Source of the DNA: Treponema sp.
Lineage (GTDB): Bacteria; Spirochaetota; Spirochaetia; Treponematales; Breznakiellaceae
Direction of reading: 5' to 3'
DNA: 56,242 nt
NCBI GenBank assembly: GCA_031266775.1
Contig: JAISAQ010000087.1
Coordinates: forward strand, 1 to 56,242
The notes under the pieces are model-generated. The model saw only the letters and a program-made list of their open reading frames with translations. It was not told the origin of the DNA and did not search any database. Positions within the stretch are counted from its first letter, which is position 1, and the number at the start of each line of letters is the position of its first letter. The position numbers and the translations under genes are program-made. Positions 1 through 8,027 of the stretch are shown piece after piece.

Positions 1-275
1 TTTTCGGAAACTGCTGGTCCGTTTCGAGAAACTGAAGTCCTCATACCTGGGTTTGCTTATGTTTGCGTGTGCTTTTATTGCCTTTCGTAAAGCCGATGTT
101 ATTTAAGGATAAACTCTAAATGAGAAAAAGTCAAATAAGTTTTTGCTCTCAAATCCCCTTTTTCTCTTCCTTTTTCGACTTTTTCGACCTTGCGGTAAAT
201 TTTTTCTTCAAAACATGCTGTTTTATAGTTTGTCCGTGTTGGTCCGCGCCGTCCGTGGTTGTTCTGAATTCGGAA
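1..275. other. Intergenic region at left edge
   Basis: No convincing gene is seen here. The plus strand is rich in T-runs between about 120 and 215. A 16-base element (TTTGTCCGTGTTGGTC) at 229-244 recurs in inverted orientation at 3959-3974, so the pair brackets the sugar-acid cassette. No clear terminator for the kinase gene, which ends at 276, could be identified. Confidence 0.5.
229..244 (+). repeat. 16-bp inverted repeat, left copy
   Basis: TTTGTCCGTGTTGGTC. Its exact reverse complement is at 3959-3974. The two copies bracket the kinase/LarA-like/PdxA2-like cassette. Similar short fragments (TCCGTGTTG, TCCGTGG) lie next to both copies. Confidence 0.7.
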
Positions 276-1505
276 TTACTGGGAAACGGGCCGGGGGGCC
301 GTCTCCATATGCGCGTGTATTTTTTCTATGAGGTTTTTCCCGCCGAAAGATCCCGCCTTTGTGACGACATACACCGAATCCCGGCGGCCGTGCGCGCGGG
401 AAACCACGACGCCGCCTTCTATTTCTTCCTCGGGTACAAGATACTCGTAGCCCAGCGCCTCCATGAGGCAGAGGAGCGTGTCTCCGCCGAAAACGGCAAG
501 GTGTACGGGGCCTGTTTTTTCAATGATCCCCTTGACGGTTTTCGCAAGGGATCGCGCGGCGTTTTTCGCGTCTCCTTCCTCCCCGGATCTCTCCATGCCC
601 ATGGAAAGGCGGGTTCCCGTTATGCAGATTCCCCTGTCCGCGAGAAATCCGGCGCAGCTTGTGATCTCTTCCCGAAAAGAAGCCGCCTGTTCCCCGCCCG
701 CCGCCGCGCCGGGTACGCCGTTTTCAAGGGCGGAACGAATCTGCGCGGCCGAAGCCGTATGCCGTGAACCCGAGACGACAAGGAGAGGCCGGCGGGGGAA
801 GGGCCGCGCGGGTACGGGCGCTTTTTCCGGGGGAAAGGGGAGGACCGTCATGAGGGCTTCCGCAAAGCCCGCGCATCCGGCGCTTGCGCCAAGAAGCCCT
901 TTTTCCATGAGAAAGGCCGCCGCGGCAAAAAGATCGCCTTCGGTCCGGGCGTCGAAGATCACAATGCCGGACCATTTTTCCGTTCCTGCCTCCGTTCCGG
1001 AAAAAGGCGGCGCGGCGAGCGAAACGGGCAGCTTCGATTGTTCGGCGATGATTTCGGGGATGAAGCTGTGCCGCACGGGGTTAAGCGCGTCGCGGGCGAG
1101 TTCCGTTTCATCAAGAGGCGTCCCGTCAATGAACTGGCGTCCCCCTGCCGTTGTCCGCCCCATGCGGGGCCACGCCGGAATGAAGGGAAGGGGCCCCCCG
1201 CGCCGCCTGAGGAGTTCCTCAAGTTCGGCGCCTGTGTTTCCCCGCAGCGCCGAATCCGTCTTTTTGTACACAAAGGGAACGCCGGAGAGGCGGCGGAGGC
1301 ATTCGCCAAGGACCTCCCGCGCGCGGGCGGGATCCAGGTGCCTTGTGGCCGTGTTGATCACAAGAACACCCGGACCTTTTTCCAAAGCCGCTCCCGCGGA
1401 TTCAGGGGAACTGTACACACGGACGGGGATGCCTTTTTTCGCCGCCCCCGCCGCGGTGTCAAGCGCCCCCGAAAGATCGTCGGCCAGAACAAGCAGGGTA
1501 CACAT
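276..1505 (-). CDS. Four-carbon acid sugar kinase family protein (DUF1537/DtnK-OtnK type)
   Basis: This is a predicted cytosolic ATP-dependent kinase of the DUF1537 family, which phosphorylates sugar acids such as threonate or erythronate on O-4. Seen from Met at 1505 (about 409 residues): an N-terminal ADDLSGA motif at residues 7-13, a KKTDSALRGN block near 75-85, a central block with P.WP..GR and a C-terminal glycine-rich nucleotide-binding half containing GGDTL and AGSFGG. An upstream in-frame ATG at 1541 would add 12 residues. 1505 is preferred because family members normally begin just before the LVLADD strand. It diverges from the LarA-like gene at 1554 and, with the PdxA2-like gene, forms the kinase-dehydrogenase pair known from threonate/erythronate catabolism. 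The exact substrate is inferred. Confidence 0.85.
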   Translation of the reverse strand: MCTLLVLADDLSGALDTAAGAAKKGIPVRVYSSPESAGAALEKGPGVLVINTATRHLDPARAREVLGECLRRLSGVPFVYKKTDSALRGNTGAELEELLRRRGGPLPFIPAWPRMGRTTAGGRQFIDGTPLDETELARDALNPVRHSFIPEIIAEQSKLPVSLAAPPFSGTEAGTEKWSGIVIFDARTEGDLFAAAAFLMEKGLLGASAGCAGFAEALMTVLPFPPEKAPVPARPFPRRPLLVVSGSRHTASAAQIRSALENGVPGAAAGGEQAASFREEITSCAGFLADRGICITGTRLSMGMERSGEEGDAKNAARSLAKTVKGIIEKTGPVHLAVFGGDTLLCLMEALGYEYLVPEEEIEGGVVVSRAHGRRDSVYVVTKAGSFGGKNLIEKIHAHMETAPRPVSQ

Positions 1506-1553
1506 GTCCTTATATTGCGCAGAAATGCCTTTCGGTGTCATCCTGTAGAGGCT

Positions 1554-2831
1554 ATGGGAATTATCAGCGATCTCTCTGCCGAAGTCGCCCTGCCCCGCAT
1601 GTTCAAAGTCAGGCAGCTTTTTGACAGGGGATGCATTGAAAGGGAAAGAATACCCGGAGAGGTCTTTGCGGAACTCTCGAGGCCTGAACTCGGGAACCCG
1701 GTAAAGAAAGGCATGCGCGTGGCGGTTACCTGCGGAAGCCGGGGCATAGCGAACATTGCGCTCATCATCAAATCAATCGGCGATTTTGTAAAATCAAAAG
1801 GGGCAAGCCCCTTCATCGTTCCCGCCATGGGGAGCCACGGGGGCGCCACTGCCAGAGGCCAGCGGGCCCTTATCGAAAGCTACGGCGTTACCGAAGCGTA
1901 CACCGGCTGTCCCATTGTTTCTTCCATGGAGACGGTGGTCATAGGGGAAAGCGGGGAAGGGGACGTTGTCCGCATCGACAGGAACGCCGCGGAAGCGGAC
2001 GGGATCATCGTGGCCGGCCGCATCAAGCCGCACACCGATTTTCACGGCCCCTATGAAAGCGGGATCATGAAGATGATGGCCATAGGGCTTGGAAAACGCG
2101 AAGGGGCCGATGTCTGCCATGCCGCGGGCTTTGGCCGCATGGCCCATATGGTTCCCCTCTTCGGCGCAACAATTTTGAAAAACGCCCCCGTAATCCTGGG
2201 TTTCGGCATCATTGAAAACGCTTATTGTGAAACCCTTTCGTTCACCGCCATGAGGCCTGATGAAATCGGAGAAAAGGAACCGCTGCTTCTTGAAGAGGCA
2301 AGGAGCCATCTTCCTGTTATACGGTTTGAAAGCGCCGACGTGCTTGTTGTTGACCGCATTGGCAAGGATATTTCGGGGGACGGCATGGACCCGAACATCA
2401 CGGGAGCGGGCCCCTGTTCGCCTTATATTTCAAACGGGCTCAGGGCCCGGCGCACCGTGATCCTCGATCTTACTGAAGAAACGCACGGAAGCGCGATGGG
2501 CGTGGGCGCGGCCCACACGATTACGCGGCGTCTCTTTGACAAGATCGATTTTGAGGCAAGTTATGTCAATGCCGTCACTTCGCGCGGCCTTGATTTTGTG
2601 CGCGTTCCCTGCATTCTGGAAAACGACAGGGAGGCGGTCCAGCTTGCCCTGAGGACCTGCGTGGGATGCGATCCCGCCCGTCCCCGCGTCATACGCATTG
2701 CCGACAGCCTGCATACGGAAACGATCCTGATTTCGGAAGCGATGGAAGAAGAGGCGCGGCGTGACAACAGGCTCGAGGTGCTTGAAGGGCCCTGTGAATG
2801 GCCGTTTGACGACGGAGGCAACTTGTGGTAA
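1554..2831 (+). CDS. LarA-like (DUF2088) racemase/epimerase-family protein
   Basis: The product, about 425 residues, belongs to the lactate racemase (LarA/DUF2088) superfamily, whose characterised members epimerise the C2 carbon of 2-hydroxy acids using a nickel-pincer cofactor. Seen: an N-terminal half with a GSHGG motif and a central PH....G....SGI.K segment (KPHTDF then SGIMKMM) that resembles the LarA region holding its metal-binding His and cofactor Lys. Known LarA homologues include malate racemase and aldonate epimerases. The reading frame is open upstream to 1038, but that part lies opposite the kinase gene and does not look like protein of this family, so ATG 1554 is chosen. It overlaps the next gene by 7 bases, implying coupled translation. 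A role as a four-carbon aldonate C2 epimerase is inference from context. Confidence 0.75.
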   Translation: MGIISDLSAEVALPRMFKVRQLFDRGCIERERIPGEVFAELSRPELGNPVKKGMRVAVTCGSRGIANIALIIKSIGDFVKSKGASPFIVPAMGSHGGATARGQRALIESYGVTEAYTGCPIVSSMETVVIGESGEGDVVRIDRNAAEADGIIVAGRIKPHTDFHGPYESGIMKMMAIGLGKREGADVCHAAGFGRMAHMVPLFGATILKNAPVILGFGIIENAYCETLSFTAMRPDEIGEKEPLLLEEARSHLPVIRFESADVLVVDRIGKDISGDGMDPNITGAGPCSPYISNGLRARRTVILDLTEETHGSAMGVGAAHTITRRLFDKIDFEASYVNAVTSRGLDFVRVPCILENDREAVQLALRTCVGCDPARPRVIRIADSLHTETILISEAMEEEARRDNRLEVLEGPCEWPFDDGGNLW

Positions 2832-3904
2832 GGGACAAAGGCGCGCCTCCTCTTTTGGGAATTACCGCCGGGGACCCCGCGGGCATAGGGCCGGAGATCG
2901 CCGTCAAGGCGCTTTCTCATCCCGAAGTTTTTGAAAAGGCGTCCCCCGTGCTTTACTGCGACCGCGCCGTTCTGGAAGACGCCGCCGCGCTCGCGGGAAA
3001 ATCCTTTGTCCTCCGCGCCATAAAAAGCCCCCTGGAGGCGGCGGGAAAACCGGGAACCATAGAGTACATTGACGAGGGCTTCCTTGAAAGGGGCGATTAC
3101 CCGTACGGCAGGGCCGGCGTCAAACCGGGCGAGGCGTCTTTCCGGTACGTGGTTTCGGCTATTGCCGACGCAATGGCGGGGCGCACCGGCGGCGTTGTTA
3201 CAGGGCCCATCAGCAAGGAAGCGATCAACATGGCGGGCCGCCGTTTTTCCGGCCACACCGAAATTTTCGCCCGTTATACCAAAACGGAAAAGTACGGCAT
3301 GCTTCTTTCCGCGGGAGGCGGTGTCATTCCCGGAAGCTCAGGCGGGCTTAACGTAATTCACGTTACAACCCATGTTTCCCTGCGCCGCGCCTGCGCGCTC
3401 ATAACAAAGGAACGCGTGCTTGACACAATACGGCTGGCTTCCCTCTCCATGGCGCTCATGGGAAAAAAGGGCCGGCGCATAGGAGTCGCGGGCCTTAATC
3501 CCCATGCGTCCGAAAACGGGCTTTTCGGAAAAGAAGAGGCCCAGGCGATTGTCCCCGCGGTCATGGCGGCCAGGGAGGAGGGCCTTGACGTAGAGGGGCC
3601 CGTTCCGCCCGACACGGTTTTTGTCAAGGCGCTCGGCGGCCTTTTCGACGTGGTAGTCGCCATGTACCATGATCAGGGCCACATCCCGCTCAAGCTCATC
3701 GGGTTCAGGATGGACGCGCCGGGGAATTTTTCGCGCATGAGCGGCGTTAACGCCACCATAGGCCTTCCCATCATACGGACTTCGGTGGATCACGGCACCG
3801 CCTTTGACATTGCCGGGAAGAATCTGGCGAACGAGGAAAGCATGATAGACGCCATCTATATGGCGGCCCTCTTCGCGGAAAACCGCCCCAAAGAAGCGCC
3901 CTGA
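2825..3904 (+). CDS. pdxA2: PdxA2-like 4-phospho-D-threonate/erythronate 3-dehydrogenase
   Basis: This NAD-dependent, metal-requiring dehydrogenase of the PdxA family oxidises and decarboxylates a 4-phosphorylated C4 sugar acid; in the DtnK/PdxA2 pathway the product is dihydroxyacetone phosphate. Seen in 359 residues: ITAGDPAGIGPE at the N-terminus, the three metal-ligand histidines in SGHTE (His144), TTHVSLR (His183) and YHDQGHIPLK (His282), and IRTSVDHGTAFD near the C-terminus. The YHDQGHIPLK form matches the catabolic PdxA2 branch better than pyridoxal-biosynthetic PdxA, which usually reads YHDQGLPVLK. The start is GTG at 2825, overlapping the upstream LarA-like gene. No pyridoxine genes are nearby, and the adjacent DUF1537 kinase supports a catabolic role. 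Confidence 0.88.
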   Translation: MVRDKGAPPLLGITAGDPAGIGPEIAVKALSHPEVFEKASPVLYCDRAVLEDAAALAGKSFVLRAIKSPLEAAGKPGTIEYIDEGFLERGDYPYGRAGVKPGEASFRYVVSAIADAMAGRTGGVVTGPISKEAINMAGRRFSGHTEIFARYTKTEKYGMLLSAGGGVIPGSSGGLNVIHVTTHVSLRRACALITKERVLDTIRLASLSMALMGKKGRRIGVAGLNPHASENGLFGKEEAQAIVPAVMAAREEGLDVEGPVPPDTVFVKALGGLFDVVVAMYHDQGHIPLKLIGFRMDAPGNFSRMSGVNATIGLPIIRTSVDHGTAFDIAGKNLANEESMIDAIYMAALFAENRPKEAP

Positions 3905-3958
3905 CAAAACGCCGGTTCATCCGTGTTGAGGGTTTAATTTTTACCTCGGACAGACACA

Positions 3959-3974
3959 GACCAACACGGACAAA
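3959..3974 (-). repeat. 16-bp inverted repeat, right copy
   Basis: This is the exact reverse complement of 229-244. It lies in the 221-base gap between the pdxA2-like gene and obgE, in a stretch with several related fragments such as ATCCGTGTTGAGG near 3918. Confidence 0.7.
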
Positions 3975-4032
3975 ACATAAACAAAAGTCCGTTCCGTCCG
4001 TGAGGGCGAACCGGAGCTTCGTTGTGGTTATA

Positions 4033-4080
4033 TTTTAAGCGGAAGTTGTCCAATAACTGAAGGTATTGAACAGCTCTATT
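4033..4080 (+). repeat. Dispersed palindromic repeat A, copy 1
   Basis: A 48-base element that starts TTTTAAGCGGAAG and ends CTCTATT, with a central near-perfect palindrome around CAATAACTGAAGGTATTG. It is almost identical to 42664-42711 and is related to the opposite-strand copy at 49321-49361. It lies just upstream of the obgE promoter. Confidence 0.85.
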
Positions 4081-4090
4081 CTTGCCACCC

Positions 4091-4125
4091 TTAAATTTTC
4101 CTCCCGTTTGTGGTAAAATTTTTTT
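4091..4125 (+). promoter_or_regulatory. Candidate obgE promoter with extended -10
   Basis: TTAAAT (4091-4096), a 17-base spacer, then TAAAAT (4114-4119) preceded by TGG, an extended -10. Transcription would begin about 6-8 bases after the -10, at or next to the GTG start at 4126. No ribosome binding site is visible, so the message may be leaderless. Confidence 0.5.
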
Positions 4126-5139
4126 GTGGATAAATTTGCTGACGAGGCTGTCATAGAAGTATCCTCCGGGAACGGGGGCAATGGCTGCGCGGCTTTTCAC
4201 CGGGAGAAATATGTCCCCAGGGGGGGGCCTTCCGGCGGGGACGGCGGCCGGGGCGGGGACGTGATCTTTACCGTGCGCCGCAACCTCCGTACCCTTTCGC
4301 ACCTCAGGCGGCGGCGATCCTTTAAGGCGGAAAACGGCAGGGACGGCGAAGGCCGGGGCCGCTACGGCAAAAACGGGGCGGACGCGGTAATTCCCCTTCC
4401 GCCGGGGGCTGTGCTCAAAGATCCCGGTACCGGCAGGATCATACGGGATTTTGGCCGGGGCGGGGACGATTTTTGCTTCCTTAAAGGCGGAAACGGCGGC
4501 TGGGGAAACATTCACTTCAAGTCTTCGGTCAACCGGGCCCCCCGCACGGCCCTGCCGGGCAGGGAGGGGGAAACTGTCCGCGTCATGGTGGAGCTTCAGC
4601 TTTTGGCCGATGTGGGCCTTGTGGGCTTTCCCAACGCCGGTAAATCAAGCCTCCTTGACCGCCTTACCAACGCCCGTCCAAAAATCGCCCCGTATCCCTT
4701 CACGACAAAGATCCCCAACCTGGGGGTTCTTTCGTACGGGTCTGCCGGCGGGGACGACGGAAGGGACATCATCATCGCGGATATTCCCGGCCTTATCGAG
4801 GGGGCTTCGCAGGGCGCGGGCCTTGGGATACGTTTTTTAAAACACATCTCCCGTACTTCGGCGCTGGCCTTTCTTGTCGATCTTTCGGACGACAGGTTCC
4901 TTACCGCCTTCGGCGTGCTTTTGGGCGAACTTGACGCGTTTTCGCACGAGCTTACCGGAAAACCCCGCCTCATACTGGGCGCCAAAACCGATGTGGAAGG
5001 AAGCGCGGAGCGGCTTGTGAAACTGGCGGCCGCGTATCCGGGGGAACAGGTCAGGGGCGTTTCCGTATTTTCGGGGGACGGCATAGACGGGCTTGCCGCA
5101 GAACTGTTCGCGCTGGCGGAAAAGGCGGCCCGGGGGTGA
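4126..5139 (+). CDS. obgE: GTPase ObgE/CgtA
   Basis: Obg is an essential GTPase that associates with the 50S ribosomal subunit and acts in ribosome assembly and stress control. Seen in 337 residues: the glycine-rich Obg fold at the N-terminus (VSSGNGGNG, GGPSGGDGG, GGNGGWGN) over roughly residues 1-158, then a G domain with P-loop GFPNAGKS (167-174), the G3 motif DIPGLIEGAS and the NKxD-like G4 motif GAKTD. It lacks the C-terminal OCT domain of some Gram-positive Obg proteins, so it is the short form. The start is GTG at 4126. It overlaps nadD-yqeK by four bases (GTGA) and heads a housekeeping operon that runs to rsfS. Confidence 0.96.
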   Translation: MDKFADEAVIEVSSGNGGNGCAAFHREKYVPRGGPSGGDGGRGGDVIFTVRRNLRTLSHLRRRRSFKAENGRDGEGRGRYGKNGADAVIPLPPGAVLKDPGTGRIIRDFGRGGDDFCFLKGGNGGWGNIHFKSSVNRAPRTALPGREGETVRVMVELQLLADVGLVGFPNAGKSSLLDRLTNARPKIAPYPFTTKIPNLGVLSYGSAGGDDGRDIIIADIPGLIEGASQGAGLGIRFLKHISRTSALAFLVDLSDDRFLTAFGVLLGELDAFSHELTGKPRLILGAKTDVEGSAERLVKLAAAYPGEQVRGVSVFSGDGIDGLAAELFALAEKAARG

Positions 5140-6371
5140 GGTTTGCGATACTGGGGGGAAGTTTTAATCCCGTTCATCTGGGGCATCTCTACCTGGCCGA
5201 GGCGGCGCTTTCCTTTCTTGATTATGACCGCGTGATCTTTGTTCCCGCCTTCCGTTCGCCTTTCAAGACGGAAACGCCCGGCGCGGCGGTTGCCGCTCCG
5301 GACAGATTCGACATGCTTGCCTCTTCCCTTGCCGGTTCCCCGGATTTCGCGCTGGATAACTGCGAAATAAAGCGCGAAGGCGTTTCCTATACTATCGATA
5401 CGGTCATCGACATTGAAAAACGCTACCGGCCCTCTGGAAAGCCGGGGCTTATACTGGGCGACGATCTTGCCGCCGATTTGCCCTCCTGGCGCTCCTTTGA
5501 GGATCTTCTTGAAAAGACGGACATCATCATTGCCCGGCGCGTCCTTGTGGGGGAACATTCCTTTCCCTATCCATTCAGGCAGATTGACAATGACGTGATG
5601 AACATTTCTTCCGCCCTGGTACGGGAACGTATACGGACAGGAAAACTGTGGCGGAGCCTCGTTCCCTCAGGCGCGGGGACGATTATCGAAGACAGGCGGC
5701 TCTACGGGTACACGGGAGAAGGGGAGGCGGATGAAAATCCCGGCCGTGAGGATTCCCCCAAAACGGACGGCCGGGCGGAAGGGGCCGTTACAAAGGATCT
5801 CCTCGTCAAGGTGGAAAACGCCGCGCGCGAAAGCCTTTCGGCGGGCCGTTTCCTCCATTCCCGCAACACGGCCCTTCTTGCCTGGGATCTCTGCCGCCGT
5901 TTCGGTCTTCCTCCCCAGGCGGGTTACCTTGCCGGCGTGGCCCATGATATTGGAAAACCCCTTTCCGGCGAGCGGCTTTTGGAGCTGGCCTCAGGTGACG
6001 GGGAAGGCATTTCCGCTCTGGAGCGGAAAAAGCCGTCCCTGCTCCACGGCAGGGCCGCGGCGGTATTGCTAAGGGAACGTTTTGGTATTCATAATGACGA
6101 TGTTATAGAGGCGGTGGCCTTTCATACGGAAGGCCGTGACGGTATGGGGCCTCTGGCAAAGGCGGTGTACATAGCCGACAAAATCGAGGTTTCCCGGGAC
6201 GCCGATCCCGCCCTGCGGGACATGGCCTGTGGCCGGGGAGGGGAGTCGCTTGACGGGATCTTTGCCGCGGTCCTGGGCAGTACCGTTGACTTTCTCAGGT
6301 CCCGAAGGCTGGATGTCTCTGAGGCGACCGTACGCCTCCTTGACGCGGTACGAAAGAGGAACAGCCGTTGA
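5136..6371 (+). CDS. nadD: Fused NadD (nicotinate mononucleotide adenylyltransferase) and YqeK-type HD hydrolase
   Basis: The N-terminal part, about residues 1-195, is NadD, which makes nicotinate adenine dinucleotide from NaMN and ATP. It shows the GGSFNPVHLGHL nucleotidyltransferase signature and the ISSALVRERIR motif (ISSTxIR type). A charged linker near 195-215 leads to an HD-domain of YqeK type, a family known to hydrolyse Ap4A symmetrically. The HD residues visible are FLHSRN, VAHDIGK, LLHGRAA, AFHTEGR and ADKIE. The two activities are usually separate neighbouring genes; here one unbroken frame of 411 codons carries both. The GTG start overlaps the obgE stop, and the 3' end overlaps the LCP gene by four bases, so translation is probably coupled throughout. 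Confidence 0.93.
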   Translation: MRFAILGGSFNPVHLGHLYLAEAALSFLDYDRVIFVPAFRSPFKTETPGAAVAAPDRFDMLASSLAGSPDFALDNCEIKREGVSYTIDTVIDIEKRYRPSGKPGLILGDDLAADLPSWRSFEDLLEKTDIIIARRVLVGEHSFPYPFRQIDNDVMNISSALVRERIRTGKLWRSLVPSGAGTIIEDRRLYGYTGEGEADENPGREDSPKTDGRAEGAVTKDLLVKVENAARESLSAGRFLHSRNTALLAWDLCRRFGLPPQAGYLAGVAHDIGKPLSGERLLELASGDGEGISALERKKPSLLHGRAAAVLLRERFGIHNDDVIEAVAFHTEGRDGMGPLAKAVYIADKIEVSRDADPALRDMACGRGGESLDGIFAAVLGSTVDFLRSRRLDVSEATVRLLDAVRKRNSR

Positions 6372-7585
6372 GAAGAAACAAGGCGGACGCCAGCGTTTTC
6401 ATCCTTTTTGTCATCATACTCATCCTTGCCGCGGGGGCGGCTTTTGCCGTGTATACGCTTCGCGCGGATCCGCTTGGGGAGGCCTTTGCCCCGGACCGGG
6501 TCATCAACACCCTTTTTGTGATTGAAAACGAAGGAAAGCCCCTCTGTTCCTTTGTGCTGATGTTCTACCCCGCGACAAAGCGCGCGGCCGTCTTCGACGT
6601 GCCGGGCGACCTTGGGCTTATTATACGGCGCGCCGATCGCGTGGACCGCATCGATACGGCCTACGATCCCAAAAACATCGGCCTTTTCAGGGAAGAAATC
6701 GAAGGGCTTTTGGGGGTGGAGATAGGGTACTCCTTTATCATCACCGCGGAAAATCTCGGCAGGGTGGTGGATCTCCTCGAAGGGGTAGAGATCTTGATCC
6801 CCTCGCCGGTGGAACGGTTCGGCGGCGATCCTGTTTTTTTCCCTTCCGGCAAGGTAACGCTGGACGGCGACAAGGCCAGGACCTATATCACCTACGAACT
6901 TTCCGGAGAAGACCGTGAAATGGTGGTTTTCCGCCGGCAGCGTTTTTTTCTGGGTTTCCTCAAGCGCCTGGGCGAGACGAACAGGGCCCTTAAAAACCCC
7001 GTCGCCGCCCGGTTGTTCAGGGGCTCTTTTACCGCATCCATGAACCGGCGGGCAAGGGCGCGCCTCTTTGACGAATTTTCCGCCATAGATACGGACAGAA
7101 CCGGCGTGCAGTCCATAGGGGGAAATTTCCGGGAAATTTCGGGCCAGGTTCTGCTTTTACCCCACTACAACGGCAGCCGTATCAAGGAGATTGTCCGCCA
7201 GTCCGCGGGAACCCTTACAAGGCGGGTAGAAGGCTCCCTTTCGGAGCGGGTCTTTACCGTGGAAGTGCTGAACGGTACGGCCGAAAACGGCCTTGCAGGA
7301 AGGACCGCGGAACTGCTGCGGGGTTTTGGCTATGATGTCATTTCCATAGGCAATGCCGGCAGAACCGATTACGAGGCCACCGAAATAATAGACAGAACAG
7401 GCTACGCCGATATGGCGGAGACGTTCGGCGGCGTGCTGCGCTGTACGAACATACAGTATGAACCGGCGGTTTCCGGGGTTCCCGAAGGCCCGGAAGCCCT
7501 CCCCACGCGGAATTTCGAATACAGGTCGGACTTTACGCTTATCATCGGAAAGGACTTCAATGGAAGATATGTCACGGGAGGATAG
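6368..7585 (+). CDS. LytR-CpsA-Psr (LCP) family protein with C-terminal LytR_C domain
   Basis: This is a predicted membrane-anchored envelope protein. LCP enzymes transfer glycopolymers from lipid carriers to peptidoglycan or other envelope acceptors. Seen in 405 residues: one N-terminal membrane segment (about 10-28), an LCP core with DVPGDLGL (cf. the SIPRD.. strand), the AYDP....FREEIEGLLGV region and a degenerate Arg-rich EDREMVVFRRQRFFL motif, then a LytR_C module (VEVLNGTAENGLAGRTAELL) near 305-395. The core is diverged: the usual RxDT-like and RxRD motifs are weak, so enzymatic activity is uncertain. The start is TTG at 6368 overlapping the previous stop. The next gene begins inside its last 26 bases. 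Confidence 0.85.
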   Translation: MRRNKADASVFILFVIILILAAGAAFAVYTLRADPLGEAFAPDRVINTLFVIENEGKPLCSFVLMFYPATKRAAVFDVPGDLGLIIRRADRVDRIDTAYDPKNIGLFREEIEGLLGVEIGYSFIITAENLGRVVDLLEGVEILIPSPVERFGGDPVFFPSGKVTLDGDKARTYITYELSGEDREMVVFRRQRFFLGFLKRLGETNRALKNPVAARLFRGSFTASMNRRARARLFDEFSAIDTDRTGVQSIGGNFREISGQVLLLPHYNGSRIKEIVRQSAGTLTRRVEGSLSERVFTVEVLNGTAENGLAGRTAELLRGFGYDVISIGNAGRTDYEATEIIDRTGYADMAETFGGVLRCTNIQYEPAVSGVPEGPEALPTRNFEYRSDFTLIIGKDFNGRYVTGG

Positions 7586-7928
7586 GGAAACGGCTCTTGC
7601 CTTGGGAAAACTGCTTGCCGGGCACCGGTGCGCCGATGTGATCGTGCTGGATCTGAGCCGCCTTGACGCGTGGACGGATTTTTTTGTCATCGCGACGGTT
7701 TCAAGCGGCGCCCATCTTTCGGGGCTTGAACGGCATATCGGCGATTTTTCCCGCGAACGGGCCCTTGAAATACTGAGGCGTTCCCGAAGAACCCGCGGGG
7801 AAGACGATGAATGGCGCGTTATCGACATGGGCGCCCTGGTTGTACATCTTATGAGCCGCAAGGCCCGTTCTTTCTATGAACTGGAACGGCTGTGGAGCGC
7901 CGCGGAGGTGCTTTTCAGGGAGGCTTGA
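7560..7928 (+). CDS. rsfS: Ribosomal silencing factor RsfS (Iojap)
   Basis: RsfS binds ribosomal protein L14 on the 50S subunit and blocks subunit joining when nutrients are short. Seen in 122 residues: CADVIVLDLSRLDAWTDFFVIATVSSGAHLSGLERHI, the family core (split here as CADVIVLDLS, then TDFFVIATVSS), followed by the W..ID.G..VVHLMS motif and a YELERLW tail. ATG 7560 follows an AAGGA box at six bases' distance and overlaps the LCP gene; an ATG at 7569 is a possible alternative. It is the last gene of the obgE operon, a position where it often follows nadD, and a GC-rich palindrome lies immediately after its stop. Confidence 0.95.
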   Translation: MEDMSREDRETALALGKLLAGHRCADVIVLDLSRLDAWTDFFVIATVSSGAHLSGLERHIGDFSRERALEILRRSRRTRGEDDEWRVIDMGALVVHLMSRKARSFYELERLWSAAEVLFREA

Positions 7929-7929
7929 G

Positions 7930-7962
7930 CCTGTTCCAAAACCCGGCCGGGTTTGAAACAGG
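7930..7962 (+). repeat. Dispersed palindromic repeat B, copy 1
   Basis: An inverted repeat centred on CCGGCCGG, with arms CCTGTTCCAAAACCCGG and CCGGGTTTGAAACAGG. It starts two bases after the rsfS stop and is followed by a short GTTTT run. It could act as a weak terminator or RNA-stabilising hairpin between rsfS and the opposing acidic-protein gene. Confidence 0.8.
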
Positions 7963-8027
7963 GTTTTCCCTTCCGCCGCGCCGGAATTTCATGCGAGTTT
8001 TGTGACCGGTGCTGCGCGCGCGGGCCG

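Noticed and set aside
120..767. Open frame spanning the left intergenic region and the kinase 3' end
   Set aside because: It has no ribosome binding site, is Phe-rich at the start because of T-runs, and overlaps a confident gene.
463..1548. 361-residue open frame opposite the DUF1537 kinase gene
   Set aside because: Composition is Arg/Ser/Pro-rich as expected of an antisense frame; the kinase on the other strand has clear motifs.
1038..1553. Long 5' extension of the LarA-like reading frame
   Set aside because: It is antisense to the kinase gene, is Arg/Pro-rich and has no family similarity; the family N-terminus starts at 1554.
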